Positions 24,095 to 31,488 of a stretch of DNA of 43,386 bases are shown piece by piece. Source of the stretch: JBLNCE01 sp050260415. Lineage in GTDB: Bacteria; Bacillota; UBA4882; JAAYXC01. The notes below the pieces were generated by a model. That model ran no database searches and had not been told where the DNA came from. It was given only the letters and a program-made list of their open reading frames with translations. The DNA is taken from NCBI GenBank assembly GCA_050260415.1, contig JBLNCE010000068.1:1-43386 (forward strand). Direction: 5' to 3'. Each line of letters begins with the position of its first letter. Position 1 is the first letter of the stretch. Position numbers and translations under genes: made by a program.

Positions 24095-24439
24095 ATGGCA
24101 ACGCCCCTGGTCGTTCCGCCCGATTTTCTGGGCCAAATCCTGCCGCGGGAAGCCAACGGCGTCACCACGGACTGGCGCGTGACCAAAGCCGCGGTCGAGT
24201 TGGTGCGCGAAGTCAACAAGGCGGGCCGGATTTATATCATGGAAGGTTCCGGCGTTGGCAGCACCAGGAACAATATGGCGGCCTACAACTACACACCGGA
24301 AAACTTCGATCTACCCGGCGTGGAACTGGTGGCCATCGAAGAGGACAGCGGCGAGTGGCACGCCCGCATTCAAGATCAGTTCGGTCACCCGCCGCGGCCG
24401 GGTCCTGAAGCTCAAGCTCTCTACCAACACCGCCGTTAA
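24095..24439 (+). pseudogene. DUF362-like fragment
   Basis: The reading frame from 24095 shows VTTDWRVTKAAVELVREVN followed by GRIYIMEGSGVGSTR and GVELVAIEEDSG, a pattern seen in DUF362 proteins (an iron-sulfur-associated family of unknown function). It is too short, has no ribosome site and merges after about residue 95 into unrelated sequence. I read it as a remnant. The frame upstream (23964-24094) shows no supported gene, only a lone GAACTTACCCCC arm near 24043. Confidence 0.5.
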
Positions 24440-24611
24440 CAAGGTGGAGATCGCTATCGACGGACGGCGTCTGGAACCGGCCGTGACCGCCGAGTTCGAC
24501 GCCATCGAGATCAGCCTGGACGGCCTGGGAGCGGGCCGTCATACACTGTCGGTCGCCGCTTACGATCGGTTCCTGAACCGGGCCGTCCGGGAAGCTGGTT
24601 TCGACCTTTAG
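24393..24611 (+). pseudogene. C-terminal tail fragment of a secreted enzyme (Ig-like fold)
   Basis: In another frame from the DUF362 fragment, about 72 codons read VEIAIDGRRLEPAV, AIEISLDGLGAGRHTLSVAA and YDRFLNRAV, typical of a C-terminal Ig-like domain of a glycosidase or phosphatase. Start and main body are missing. The join with the DUF362 frame points to deletion between two dead genes. Confidence 0.45.
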
Positions 24612-24620
24612 GTACCCGCG

Positions 24621-25002
24621 ATGCGGCGGCGTCCTCTGCGGCTGTCTGAAAGACCGGGCTATCTGTCACCGGCCGAAACCGAGCACGGCATCCGGGTTAT
24701 GCTTAGCGAAGGCTTCATCGCCACGGCCTTCATGAGAAGGCTGGCGGGTCTTTATGGCCATCAATAGCGCCGTCGTCGGTCTCACCGGGGCCATCGCGCC
24801 AAACCTGGGCGTCTGTACCCTTGGCACGCTGACCTCGCTTCCAATACCGCCCGGCATCACCTTCAGCCCCCTGCAATTGCTTTTCATCCTAGGCAGTCTT
24901 GGCGCGTTCCTGGCACTGGCTATCCGAGGTTCATGGGATTGGATATGTATAATTACCCATCTCGTGGTGCGCGGCAAGGAGACCGGGTGGCGGACCGAAT
25001 AG
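24621..25002 (+). pseudogene. MFS-transporter remnant with frameshift and internal deletion
   Basis: From ATG 24621 a 48-codon frame reads LSPAETEHGIRVMLSEGFIA, like the N-terminus of bacterial MFS permeases, and stops at 24767. The next frame (from 24754) continues with NSAVVGLTGAIA, as expected for the end of the first helix region, then jumps to LQLLFILGSLGAFLALAIRG, like a last helix. A full MFS protein needs about 400 residues, so the middle is deleted. Confidence 0.5.
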
Positions 25003-25086
25003 ATATGATAAGTGAGATTAGAGACCTAAACCCAGTAAGATACGCCCTTTGAGCCGCCGGGCGGCCGATAAATCTTTTCGCGCCAT

Positions 25087-25113
25087 GCAGGAATTGGCTA
25101 TGATATGTTGAAT
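25087..25113 (+). promoter_or_regulatory. Sigma-H-like promoter upstream of the lipoprotein gene
   Basis: AGGAATT, 11 nt, GTTGAAT: the best match to the sigma-H consensus in the window, with GC before AGGA. The surrounding 58 bp resembles the 4884-4942 region. The lipoprotein start is about 300 bp downstream. A small hairpin, CCAGG-TTTT-CCTGG, follows at 25143-25156. Confidence 0.6.
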
Positions 25114-25230
25114 AGATAATAGCAACCATCATACTAAAAAAACCAGGTTTTCCTGGCGTTTCGATAGTCTCCGTTTACCCTGGTCCAGCGCCGCAGGTTT
25201 GATCGAAGTCCCGGGTACTTTTTGGCCGAC

Positions 25231-25252
25231 TAAATGGATATATCAATTAAAC
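25231..25252 (+). promoter_or_regulatory. Operator-like site 3 (AATGGATATATCA)
   Basis: AATGGATATATCA at 25233-25245 followed by ATTAAA. The site matches sites 1 and 2 at 12 of 13 core positions each. It lies about 165 bp before the lipoprotein gene. Confidence 0.6.
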
Positions 25253-25410
25253 CCAAGCCTTGGGGATCAGCCTATTCCAGGGTGTTAAAACTGCTAAGCG
25301 TCCATCCAAACCAACAATTGGTAAAGGAGATGGGAAATGAGAGAAGCTGTTTGAAAAAGACGCACCCCAGTTGTCGCATTTAAAGACTGTTTGCAAAGGA
25401 GAGAGCGAAA

Positions 25411-26757
25411 ATGGCTGGTTATGTCCGGAGGAGTTTATTGCCAATCAGTTTGCTCGTCATGGCGTTCATCGCCGTCTCGCTAATGCTGGCAGGTTGCCCG
25501 CGGCCGCCGGTTCCCCCGCCGGATCCGACACCGACGCCGGATACGACGGACTATGTCCTGAAGTTCACGGCCGTTACGGACGGGAATTCGACCTCAGGCA
25601 AATACTGCTTCTGGAAGATTAACACTGATTCGTATGAGTTCAAGACCGGGGATACCATCGAATATGATGTCCTTATTGAGAATAACATCTCAGGTCTTGG
25701 AGGTATCGAGATCTATACAACGACGCCCGGTATCTGGTTCAGGGGTCTCGGCTGGGCGGATCAAAACGGTAAGTCGGGACATCCAGGTACAGACATTTCA
25801 ACCTATGCTTATGGCCATGGCAGTGAGTGGTATCATAGAATCCTCCCAGTACCCGCCGGAGCGATCGGGTTGACAAGTCTTGATGTTGATCTTGCCGTCG
25901 AGCATTCCAGCGTTTCCGAGACATATGTCGCCTACTACGACAATATTGTCGTGAAAAACGGCGGGGAGATCAAACATACTTTCTACGGGGCCGGTTCAAC
26001 TCCCGTCCTCGATTCCAGTCAAATCCGTGTTGCAAATGGTTATAGTACGACGCTCTCAAGCGTAGTGGAAGTAGATAAGGCGACGGTACCGATCATTGTC
26101 ATCGAGCCTTCACCGACTCCGACAGTGGATCCCGAAGTGACCCCGACCCCGACACCGACACCGACACTAACGCCGTCTCCTACCCCTACGCCATCGCCAT
26201 CACCAACGCCGTTCCCTGGATCGCCGAGCGGTGATGTGCTAAAATTTACGGCAGTTACGGACGCAACTGCTGGTACTGGAAAGCACTTCTTCTGGAAGAT
26301 AAATACGGATCAATATACGTTCCAAGCTGGCGATACCATAGAGTATGATGTCTACTTGGATACAAACATTGGTGGCCTCGGAGGTATTGAGATCTATACT
26401 ATGTCCGTCAATCCTCTGGATACCTTCAGGGGTCAAGCCGGTTGGGCCGACCAATGCGGAATCGGTGGGCATCCTAATAAGAATCTTACTACTCGGGCTT
26501 ACCAGCAGTGGTATCACAGGGTACTACCGGTACCTGCAACGATGATCGGGATCATATCGAGGGACTTTGACCTGGCAGTAGAGCATTCCGGGGTATCTGA
26601 GACTTACGTAGCGTACTACGACAATATAGTGATTAAGAACAATGGCTCTGTGGTCAAAACAGTGTATGCAGATGGGCAACCGTCTGTCAATGCCGCACGG
26701 GGCGGCGCGGGATTTGATGCAACATTGACCAAAGTTGAGGTAGTACCGGTACCATAA
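25411..26757 (+). CDS. Lipoprotein with two copies of an unrecognised beta-rich domain
   Basis: 448 residues with a lipoprotein signal ending in LAGC, so it is lipid-anchored. After a Pro-Thr spacer comes domain 1 (about 48-220), a long Thr-Pro-Ser linker, then domain 2 (about 273-448). The domains share VLKFTAVTD, FFWKINTD or FWKINTD, GDTIEYDV, GLGGIEIYT, WADQ, WYHR-LPVPA, DLAVEHS and SETYVAYYDNIV. The pattern suggests a jelly-roll carbohydrate-binding fold: many beta strands, conserved Trp and Tyr, and acidic EYDV. I do not recognise the family. Domain 1 has an additional C-terminal stretch. The ATG at 25411 has GGAGAG upstream. The next gene is a single-domain homologue and the one after is a putative outer-membrane barrel, so the three may act together in surface glycan capture (inference). 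Base composition is somewhat lower in GC than the importer cluster. Confidence 0.75.
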   Translation: MAGYVRRSLLPISLLVMAFIAVSLMLAGCPRPPVPPPDPTPTPDTTDYVLKFTAVTDGNSTSGKYCFWKINTDSYEFKTGDTIEYDVLIENNISGLGGIEIYTTTPGIWFRGLGWADQNGKSGHPGTDISTYAYGHGSEWYHRILPVPAGAIGLTSLDVDLAVEHSSVSETYVAYYDNIVVKNGGEIKHTFYGAGSTPVLDSSQIRVANGYSTTLSSVVEVDKATVPIIVIEPSPTPTVDPEVTPTPTPTPTLTPSPTPTPSPSPTPFPGSPSGDVLKFTAVTDATAGTGKHFFWKINTDQYTFQAGDTIEYDVYLDTNIGGLGGIEIYTMSVNPLDTFRGQAGWADQCGIGGHPNKNLTTRAYQQWYHRVLPVPATMIGIISRDFDLAVEHSGVSETYVAYYDNIVIKNNGSVVKTVYADGQPSVNAARGGAGFDATLTKVEVVPVP

Positions 26758-26799
26758 GTATATTGGTTATACCATCTTGAAGGATTTGGAGGGAGAACA

Positions 26800-27423
26800 A
26801 TGTCTTCTATATTAACCAGAGCATCCAGAGGTTTGCTGTTCATGGTTCTCGCACTTAGCTTGGCCGCTAGCGTTATCCTGAGCGCCGAAGCATCCCTATC
26901 GCCATCCGGTGACGTCTTGAAGTTTACGGCCACCTCCAGCGAGTCGAGGGCATCCACGAAGTACTGGTATTGGATGATTTCGAATGAGGCCTATACCTTC
27001 CAGAAAGGTGATGCCCTCGAGTATGACGTCTACCTCGAAACCGATGGCCCTGGGCTCGGCGCAGTCGAGGTCTTCAACAATGACGGCACCTGGTTCCGCG
27101 ATCAGGAGGATTGGCTGGATCAGAACGGCCGCCGGGGCCATCCGGGTACTGACATCGCTAAGTTGGCCTTTGGGAAATGGTACCATCGCGTCATGAAGGT
27201 GCCGTCGGGTATGATCGGTAAGACGTCCGGCGACTTCTCCGTGGCGGTGGAGTTTGCCTCGCGGGCCAAGACCTACGTCACGTACTACGACAACATCGTC
27301 ATCACCAACAAAGGCCAAGTTGTAAAGAAGATCTACACAGACGGGCAGCCGACGGTCAATGAATCCAGGGGCGGGCAGGAGTACACTTGTCAGCTGGAAG
27401 TAGTCCCGTTGCCCAAAAAATAA
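26800..27423 (+). CDS. Secreted single-domain homologue of the lipoprotein's beta-rich domain
   Basis: 207 residues: signal peptide (about 1-30, cleavage near SAEA), then one copy of the domain found twice in the preceding lipoprotein (VLKFTATSS, YWYWMISNEAYTF, EYDVYLE, GLGAVEV, WYHRVMKVPSGMIG, TYVTYYDNIVI). It has no lipobox, so it is periplasmic or released. GGAGGGAG precedes the ATG. A weak operator-like sequence, TTGGTTATACCATCTTGA, lies at 26764-26781. The function is not known; sugar binding is a guess from fold and context. Confidence 0.72.
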   Translation: MSSILTRASRGLLFMVLALSLAASVILSAEASLSPSGDVLKFTATSSESRASTKYWYWMISNEAYTFQKGDALEYDVYLETDGPGLGAVEVFNNDGTWFRDQEDWLDQNGRRGHPGTDIAKLAFGKWYHRVMKVPSGMIGKTSGDFSVAVEFASRAKTYVTYYDNIVITNKGQVVKKIYTDGQPTVNESRGGQEYTCQLEVVPLPKK

Positions 27424-27436
27424 CTCTCTATAACAG

Positions 27437-27467
27437 GATTGGGCGGAGCCATCAGCTCCGCCCAATC
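27437..27467. terminator. Perfect 13-bp stem-loop after the single-domain gene
   Basis: GATTGGGCGGAGC at 27437-27449 and GCTCCGCCCAATC at 27455-27467 form an exact stem with a 5-nt loop, 14 bp past the stop. No T-run follows, so it may end transcription weakly or protect the message 3' end. Confidence 0.65.
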
Positions 27468-27537
27468 AGAAGTTAAGTTACCGATGATTTGAAATAGCGT
27501 AAACCCTAAGAAGTTCTGTGGTAGCATTTGCTATGTT

Positions 27538-27558
27538 AATGGTTGATATATCAATTTG
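27538..27558 (+). promoter_or_regulatory. Operator-like site 4 (perfect palindrome TTGATATATCAA)
   Basis: TTGATATATCAA at 27543-27554 is a perfect 12-bp palindrome and fits the core of sites 1-3 (TGGATATATCA). AATGG also precedes it, shifted by two bases. It lies about 140 bp before the putative barrel gene. Confidence 0.55.
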
Positions 27559-27691
27559 GCCAGTTTTCCCGACTTGGCTGATTCCCATTAACAAGTAAGG
27601 GAGGGCGTTAAGAAGAATTCAAAGTCATTTAGAACCTTAATCGCCTCATCCTAATCCATTAATCAACTATGATCAATAGGGAGGTAGCAAC

Positions 27692-28654
27692 ATGAATAAA
27701 CTTATAGCCGTGGTTTTTGGGCTCTTGCTGGTCTGTGTTCTCGCTTCTGTTGCCAGTGCTGATTACAGCTTGACTGGCAGCTACGAATTCAGGGGTAAAT
27801 ACAATATGGGTAAAGATCCGGCAACTTGGCAAGTATATGGCGAAAAACTGGAAATCAAAGTCAAGGTCTCCAACGATTTCGGGCCGGCTTCGGCGGATCT
27901 CACATGGAAGCTGGGCAGTACCTTTAATCCTGATACTAATCTATATAAGTGGCTTCCTGCTCCGGAAAGTGCTAACCTTACTTTTGAGATCAGTGATGGA
28001 CTCTCATTCGGCGCAGCATATCGTAAGTACAAGATTGATACAGATGAAAGGAAATTCAAGATTCTTAGCAAGGGTGATGAAGTAATCCTGTTAGTCAATA
28101 AACTAACAAAAAAGGGTGAAGATTGGACACTGGGTACGGACACAGTAGTCACCAGTAACGTTGACTTTAAAACTGGCTCCGTCTCCGCCTATGTCAAAGT
28201 GGATAAGCCATTCGAGTTTGCCGTCACCGGTACATACAACCTGGACCCAGTAACCCTAAAGGGCTGGGTAGGATGCGACGCAGACCAGGATATTAGGTTT
28301 CTGGCAAAGGCAGTCTATCCCGTGATGGATAAGGTTACAGCGACGGGTGAATACCTATATGATTTCACAGGGGATAGCACGATTGGTCTCAGAGTCGATT
28401 ACAAGCCCTCATTCAGCACTTATGGTAAGGTATTCTATAACATTAACACCAATGAGATCTCCTATAAAGTCTGGGGCGAGTTCCCGGTCGTCAAGAACGT
28501 CGTCCTCTATGGCTGGTACACAGTAGACGCGGACAATGTCGGTGGGTTCTATACCGTCGGCGCCAAATATGTCCTCGGCGGCCCGAACGCGATCATCGTG
28601 GAATTCCCCGAGAAGGACAACACGGTCTACGTTAAGCTCGCTGTGAGCCTCTAG
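27692..28654 (+). CDS. Putative outer-membrane beta-barrel protein
   Basis: 320 residues with a clear signal peptide (MNKLIAVVFG, cleavage near ASADY). The mature protein is nearly all alternating hydrophobic/polar strands with many Tyr and Gly (YSLTGSYEFRGKYN, SLTFGAAYRKY-like segments, VVLYGWYTVD, GGFYTVGAKYVLGG) and ends VYVKLAVSL, a plausible last strand although without a final aromatic residue. About a dozen strands are possible. Such proteins in diderm Firmicutes act as porins. GGGAGG lies before the ATG. Its link with the two preceding beta-domain genes and the shared operator suggests uptake of glycan fragments. The gene has lower GC and different codon use from its upstream neighbours. 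I cannot name the family; a secreted beta-sandwich protein is the alternative. Confidence 0.65.
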   Translation: MNKLIAVVFGLLLVCVLASVASADYSLTGSYEFRGKYNMGKDPATWQVYGEKLEIKVKVSNDFGPASADLTWKLGSTFNPDTNLYKWLPAPESANLTFEISDGLSFGAAYRKYKIDTDERKFKILSKGDEVILLVNKLTKKGEDWTLGTDTVVTSNVDFKTGSVSAYVKVDKPFEFAVTGTYNLDPVTLKGWVGCDADQDIRFLAKAVYPVMDKVTATGEYLYDFTGDSTIGLRVDYKPSFSTYGKVFYNINTNEISYKVWGEFPVVKNVVLYGWYTVDADNVGGFYTVGAKYVLGGPNAIIVEFPEKDNTVYVKLAVSL

Positions 28655-28662
28655 ATCCGCCT

Positions 28663-28728
28663 GACTCGCCCCCCGGCTCTACGGTCCCCTCTCTGTTACC
28701 ACGGGGAGGGGGCCGAGGGGTGGGTTCC
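28663..28728. repeat. Hairpin repeat, diverged copy 2
   Basis: GACTCGCCCCCCGGC at the left and GGGGTGGGTTCC at the right flank an inner pairing of CCCCTCTCT with GGGGAGGGGG. The layout is that of the copies at 4775 and 36867, but the arms are degenerate. Confidence 0.5.
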
Positions 28729-28757
28729 GGTTGGGATAATTGCGTGGATCAAAAATG

Positions 28758-28796
28758 AGCGGGGTGGAGCTTTGGTGAGTTCCACCCCGCTTTTTA
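28758..28796. terminator. Bidirectional intrinsic terminator
   Basis: AGCGGGGTGGA at 28758-28768 pairs with TCCACCCCGCT at 28781-28791, followed by TTTTTAT. On the other strand the stem is followed by CATTTTTG. It lies between convergent genes and can serve both. Confidence 0.85.
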
Positions 28797-28853
28797 TCTT
28801 ACGGAGGCTTTTCGGATATATTAGGAGGATACCGGTCGATCTGGTTCTCTTTG

Positions 28854-29138
28854 CTACTCTTCATCCGTCACGAACAGCATCCCCACGGCGCGCAGGCAGT
28901 TGGCGAGCGCTTCTTCTCTGGTCGAGCCCCAGCCGCGCGGTTCGTTGAGGAAACGGGCGCCGGGTTTGTCCTGGCTGAGGATGCCGGTGACGATGGCGAG
29001 GACCATGGCCGGGCGCGGGGTGCCATCATCCACCTCGCCGAGGCTGATCTGGACCACGGCCGGGAGAGCGGGGCCGTCCTCGGCGGACTGGTATTGCCGC
29101 GTATGCACGGTCAGATATGTGAGGCGATCGTCGTTCAT
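28854..29138 (-). CDS. Small hypothetical protein, 94 residues
   Basis: I chose the ATG at 29138 (MNDDRLTYLTVHTR) since a six-G run lies 7 nt before it; an upstream extension adds only 27 low-complexity residues. The protein is soluble, acidic at the C-terminus, and contains VVQISLGEVDDGTPRPAMVL and STREEALANCLRAVG, a strand-turn-strand plus helix pattern. I do not recognise the family. It converges on the barrel gene through the shared terminator and has no obvious operon partner. Confidence 0.6.
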   Translation of the reverse strand: MNDDRLTYLTVHTRQYQSAEDGPALPAVVQISLGEVDDGTPRPAMVLAIVTGILSQDKPGARFLNEPRGWGSTREEALANCLRAVGMLFVTDEE

Positions 29139-29345
29139 TGCGGATCCCCCCAAATATCTCCGCGCCTGCGTTACGTTCCCTGTATCTGGTTTGATTGTAC
29201 CGCCGGGAAGGACTGTCAACAGTGATGCGCGTCACAATTCGCGGGAAGCGTTGATGTGGCGGCTGAAAAAGGAAGGTCTTCGGTCCGGCGAGCATGCCGC
29301 ACGCGGGACAAATCAGGCAAGCGGAGATGGCATTTCTTTGATCGG

Positions 29346-29373
29346 GCAGGAATCTTGCGGCCGGCCGCAGAAT
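29346..29373 (+). promoter_or_regulatory. Sigma-H-like promoter with palindromic spacer
   Basis: AGGAATC, 12 nt, GCAGAAT. The spacer holds the palindrome TGCGGCCGGCCGCA. It lies 167 bp before the orphan sugar-binding protein. The rest of the gene-free 29139-29539 stretch shows only a 7-bp hairpin (GGCGACG with CGTCGCC, 29428-29452). Confidence 0.45.
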
Positions 29374-29539
29374 CAATTGTGGTGCGCGCGGACAACAGCC
29401 AAACCCGCGTGCGAACGACCTATCGTCGGCGACGGCTTCACGGGGCGTCGCCGCCCATAACTTAAGACCACGGAACGATCTCCGCCTATCAGAGCGGATC
29501 CGGGTTCATGGCGCGTGCCGGAGCGGGAGGAGGGTTTAC

Positions 29540-30823
29540 TTGCCCAAGCGGCTCATTGGCCTGGCGGTCTTGGCGATGGTCGCCGGTTTTGTGGTTGCGC
29601 CCATCCAAGCGGAACAATCCGCGCGTAGCCTGACCTATTGGGGATGGGCATATACGATCGATTGCCTCAAGGCGAACATGGATGAGTTCGCCAAGGCCCA
29701 CCCGGAGATCAAGGTGACGTTCAAAACCATATCTCCCGGGGATATCTATCTGCGGCTGCCGCAGGCGCTATCCACCGGCATCGGTCTCCCTGATGTGGTG
29801 GCCATCGAGGACAGCCATCTCCCGCAGATGATCTCCACCGGGGGTTTGCTGGACCTCTCCGCGCTCGCGGGACCTTACCGCACGAGCTTCAATAGCTTCA
29901 AATGGGCGGCCGGCACTTCGGGGGGCAAGGTCTATGCCATGCCCTGGGATAGCGGACCGGTGGCGATCTATTATCGCCGCGACGTTTTCGAGAGAGCGGG
30001 TCTGCCCTCGGATCACGGATCCGTGGCCGGATTGCTCGATACCTGGAGCGATTATGCAAGAATCGCCAAGACGATCAAGGAAAAGACCGGGGTATATATG
30101 TTGCCCCTCTCCGCCACGAGCAACGACGGGCGGCTCTTTGAGATCTTGCTTCAACAGCAAGGCCTTGGCTATTTCGACCGGAGCGGCCAGGTCACGATCG
30201 ACAGCCCGCCGGCCCAGAAGACCTTGGAGTTTCTAGGAAAAATGTACAAGGACGGATTGACCTTCGAGAGTGTACCCTGGACGGAACCATGGCAGGCCGG
30301 CATCAGAGACGGAGCCGTCGCGACCGTGATCGGCGCCGCCTGGATGGACGGTTTCATCAGGAATTGGATCGCGCCCAAAACCGCCGGCGCCTGGGGTGTG
30401 GTGCCCCTGCCCACATGGTCGAAGGGTGTCGGGGTTAGGACAAGCAACGACGGCGGTACTTCGCTGGTCATCCCCAAACGCGGCAAACAGACCGACGCGG
30501 CCTGGAGTTTCGTGAAATTCATGCTGACGCGCAAGGAATCACAGGTGAACATGATGCGCAAATACGAGTCCTTCCCGGCGCTGGAAACAGCCTATGCGGA
30601 CCCGTTATTTGGCGAAGCCTTGCCGTTCTATGCGGACCAGCCGATACGCAAGGTCTTCACGGACCTTGCCCGGCAGATTCACACCTGGCAATATACGGAG
30701 TTCTATCCCCTGGCGAACAGTATCTGCAGTGCCGAGATTCAATCCTATCTTGCCGGGAGCAAAGATGCGAAAAGCGCCTTAAGCAGCGCGGCACGTAACA
30801 TTAGGACAAAGATCGGTCGTTGA
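29540..30823 (+). CDS. Orphan ABC sugar-binding protein (family 1)
   Basis: 427 residues with a signal peptide (MPKRLIGLAVLAMVAGF, cleavage near IQAEQ) and mature start SLTYWGWAYT. Typical family 1 landmarks are present: LPDVVAIED, YAMPWDSGPVAIYYRRDVFE, GAWGVVPLPTW and AAWSFVKFML. It is closer to lactose/raffinose-type binding proteins than to the protein at 10689, with which similarity is only general. The TTG start follows GGGAGGAGGG. No permease or ATPase gene is adjacent, so it must share another importer, possibly the permease pair at 12158/13215 (inference). A sigma-H-like site lies upstream. Confidence 0.85.
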   Translation: MPKRLIGLAVLAMVAGFVVAPIQAEQSARSLTYWGWAYTIDCLKANMDEFAKAHPEIKVTFKTISPGDIYLRLPQALSTGIGLPDVVAIEDSHLPQMISTGGLLDLSALAGPYRTSFNSFKWAAGTSGGKVYAMPWDSGPVAIYYRRDVFERAGLPSDHGSVAGLLDTWSDYARIAKTIKEKTGVYMLPLSATSNDGRLFEILLQQQGLGYFDRSGQVTIDSPPAQKTLEFLGKMYKDGLTFESVPWTEPWQAGIRDGAVATVIGAAWMDGFIRNWIAPKTAGAWGVVPLPTWSKGVGVRTSNDGGTSLVIPKRGKQTDAAWSFVKFMLTRKESQVNMMRKYESFPALETAYADPLFGEALPFYADQPIRKVFTDLARQIHTWQYTEFYPLANSICSAEIQSYLAGSKDAKSALSSAARNIRTKIGR

Positions 30824-30869
30824 TGGGATCGGGCCCTGCGGCTGTATGGCGCGCCAAGAGGTAGGACTA

Positions 30870-30899
30870 TTGACCTCAATCGGGCAAACGTGGTAAAAT
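30870..30899 (+). promoter_or_regulatory. Sigma-A-type promoter of the zinc-ribbon gene
   Basis: TTGACC at 30870-30875 and TAAAAT at 30894-30899 are separated by 18 nt. The TTG start of the gene is about 70 bp downstream. Confidence 0.7.
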
Positions 30900-30972
30900 G
30901 AATTGCTGTCGAGCTGGATTCTGCAAAAGAAGCCAACTTGATTGCGATGCTAAACACGTGGGAGGAATCGAG

Positions 30973-31272
30973 TTGGCAGACAAGGTTTTGACCTGCCGGG
31001 ATTGCGGCCAAGAGTTCATTTTCACCGAGAGCGAGCAGCAGTTTTTTGCGGAGAAAGGTTTTACGAATGAGCCCGGGCGTTGCCCCGACTGCAGGCGCAG
31101 CCGTAGGCAGAACTCCAACATGGGGCGCTCAGGCGGGCAAAGGACTATGTACCAGGTGACGTGCGCCGCGTGCGGTCAGGCCACCGAAGTACCGTTCCAG
31201 CCCCGCGGGGATCGCCCGGTCTATTGCCGTGACTGCTTCTCCGCCAATCGGAGTTCTCAGTCCAGATACTAG
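30973..31272 (+). CDS. Zinc-ribbon domain protein
   Basis: 99 residues with four Cys-x2-Cys pairs: CRDC, CPDC, CAAC and CRDC. They form two four-cysteine zinc ribbons, the first followed by QEFIFTESEQQFFAEKGF, which is characteristic of the small CxxC-type zinc-ribbon proteins common in Firmicutes and Chloroflexi. The cellular role is unknown; binding of nucleic acid or protein is usual for such ribbons. GGAGGA at 30961-30966 lies 6 nt before the TTG at 30973, so I reject the longer frame from 30898. It is a single-gene unit with its own sigma-A promoter. Confidence 0.85.
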   Translation: MADKVLTCRDCGQEFIFTESEQQFFAEKGFTNEPGRCPDCRRSRRQNSNMGRSGGQRTMYQVTCAACGQATEVPFQPRGDRPVYCRDCFSANRSSQSRY

Positions 31273-31425
31273 CCGCCGCACCGGCTATCGCCGTATAAAT
31301 TGACAGCGCCCGATCGCGGCCGGCGTGACCGACGGACTTCGCCGATGTTCTTAAGTTGTTCAGACCAAGGGGCAGCTAGTTTTAGCCAAACCATTGTGGT
31401 TCAGCACTGGTGAGCCGCTCTAGAG

Positions 31426-31452
31426 ACCCCCTTCCCAGGGGGTTTGTTTTTT
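31426..31452 (+). terminator. Intrinsic terminator after the zinc-ribbon gene
   Basis: ACCCCC at 31426-31431, loop TTCCCA, GGGGGT at 31438-31443, then TTGTTTTTTA. It overlaps an in-frame TTG at 31444, one more reason to start the next gene later. Confidence 0.75.
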
Positions 31453-31488
31453 ATCGGCTTCCAGTCTTACCTACGGGAAGTGATCGTT

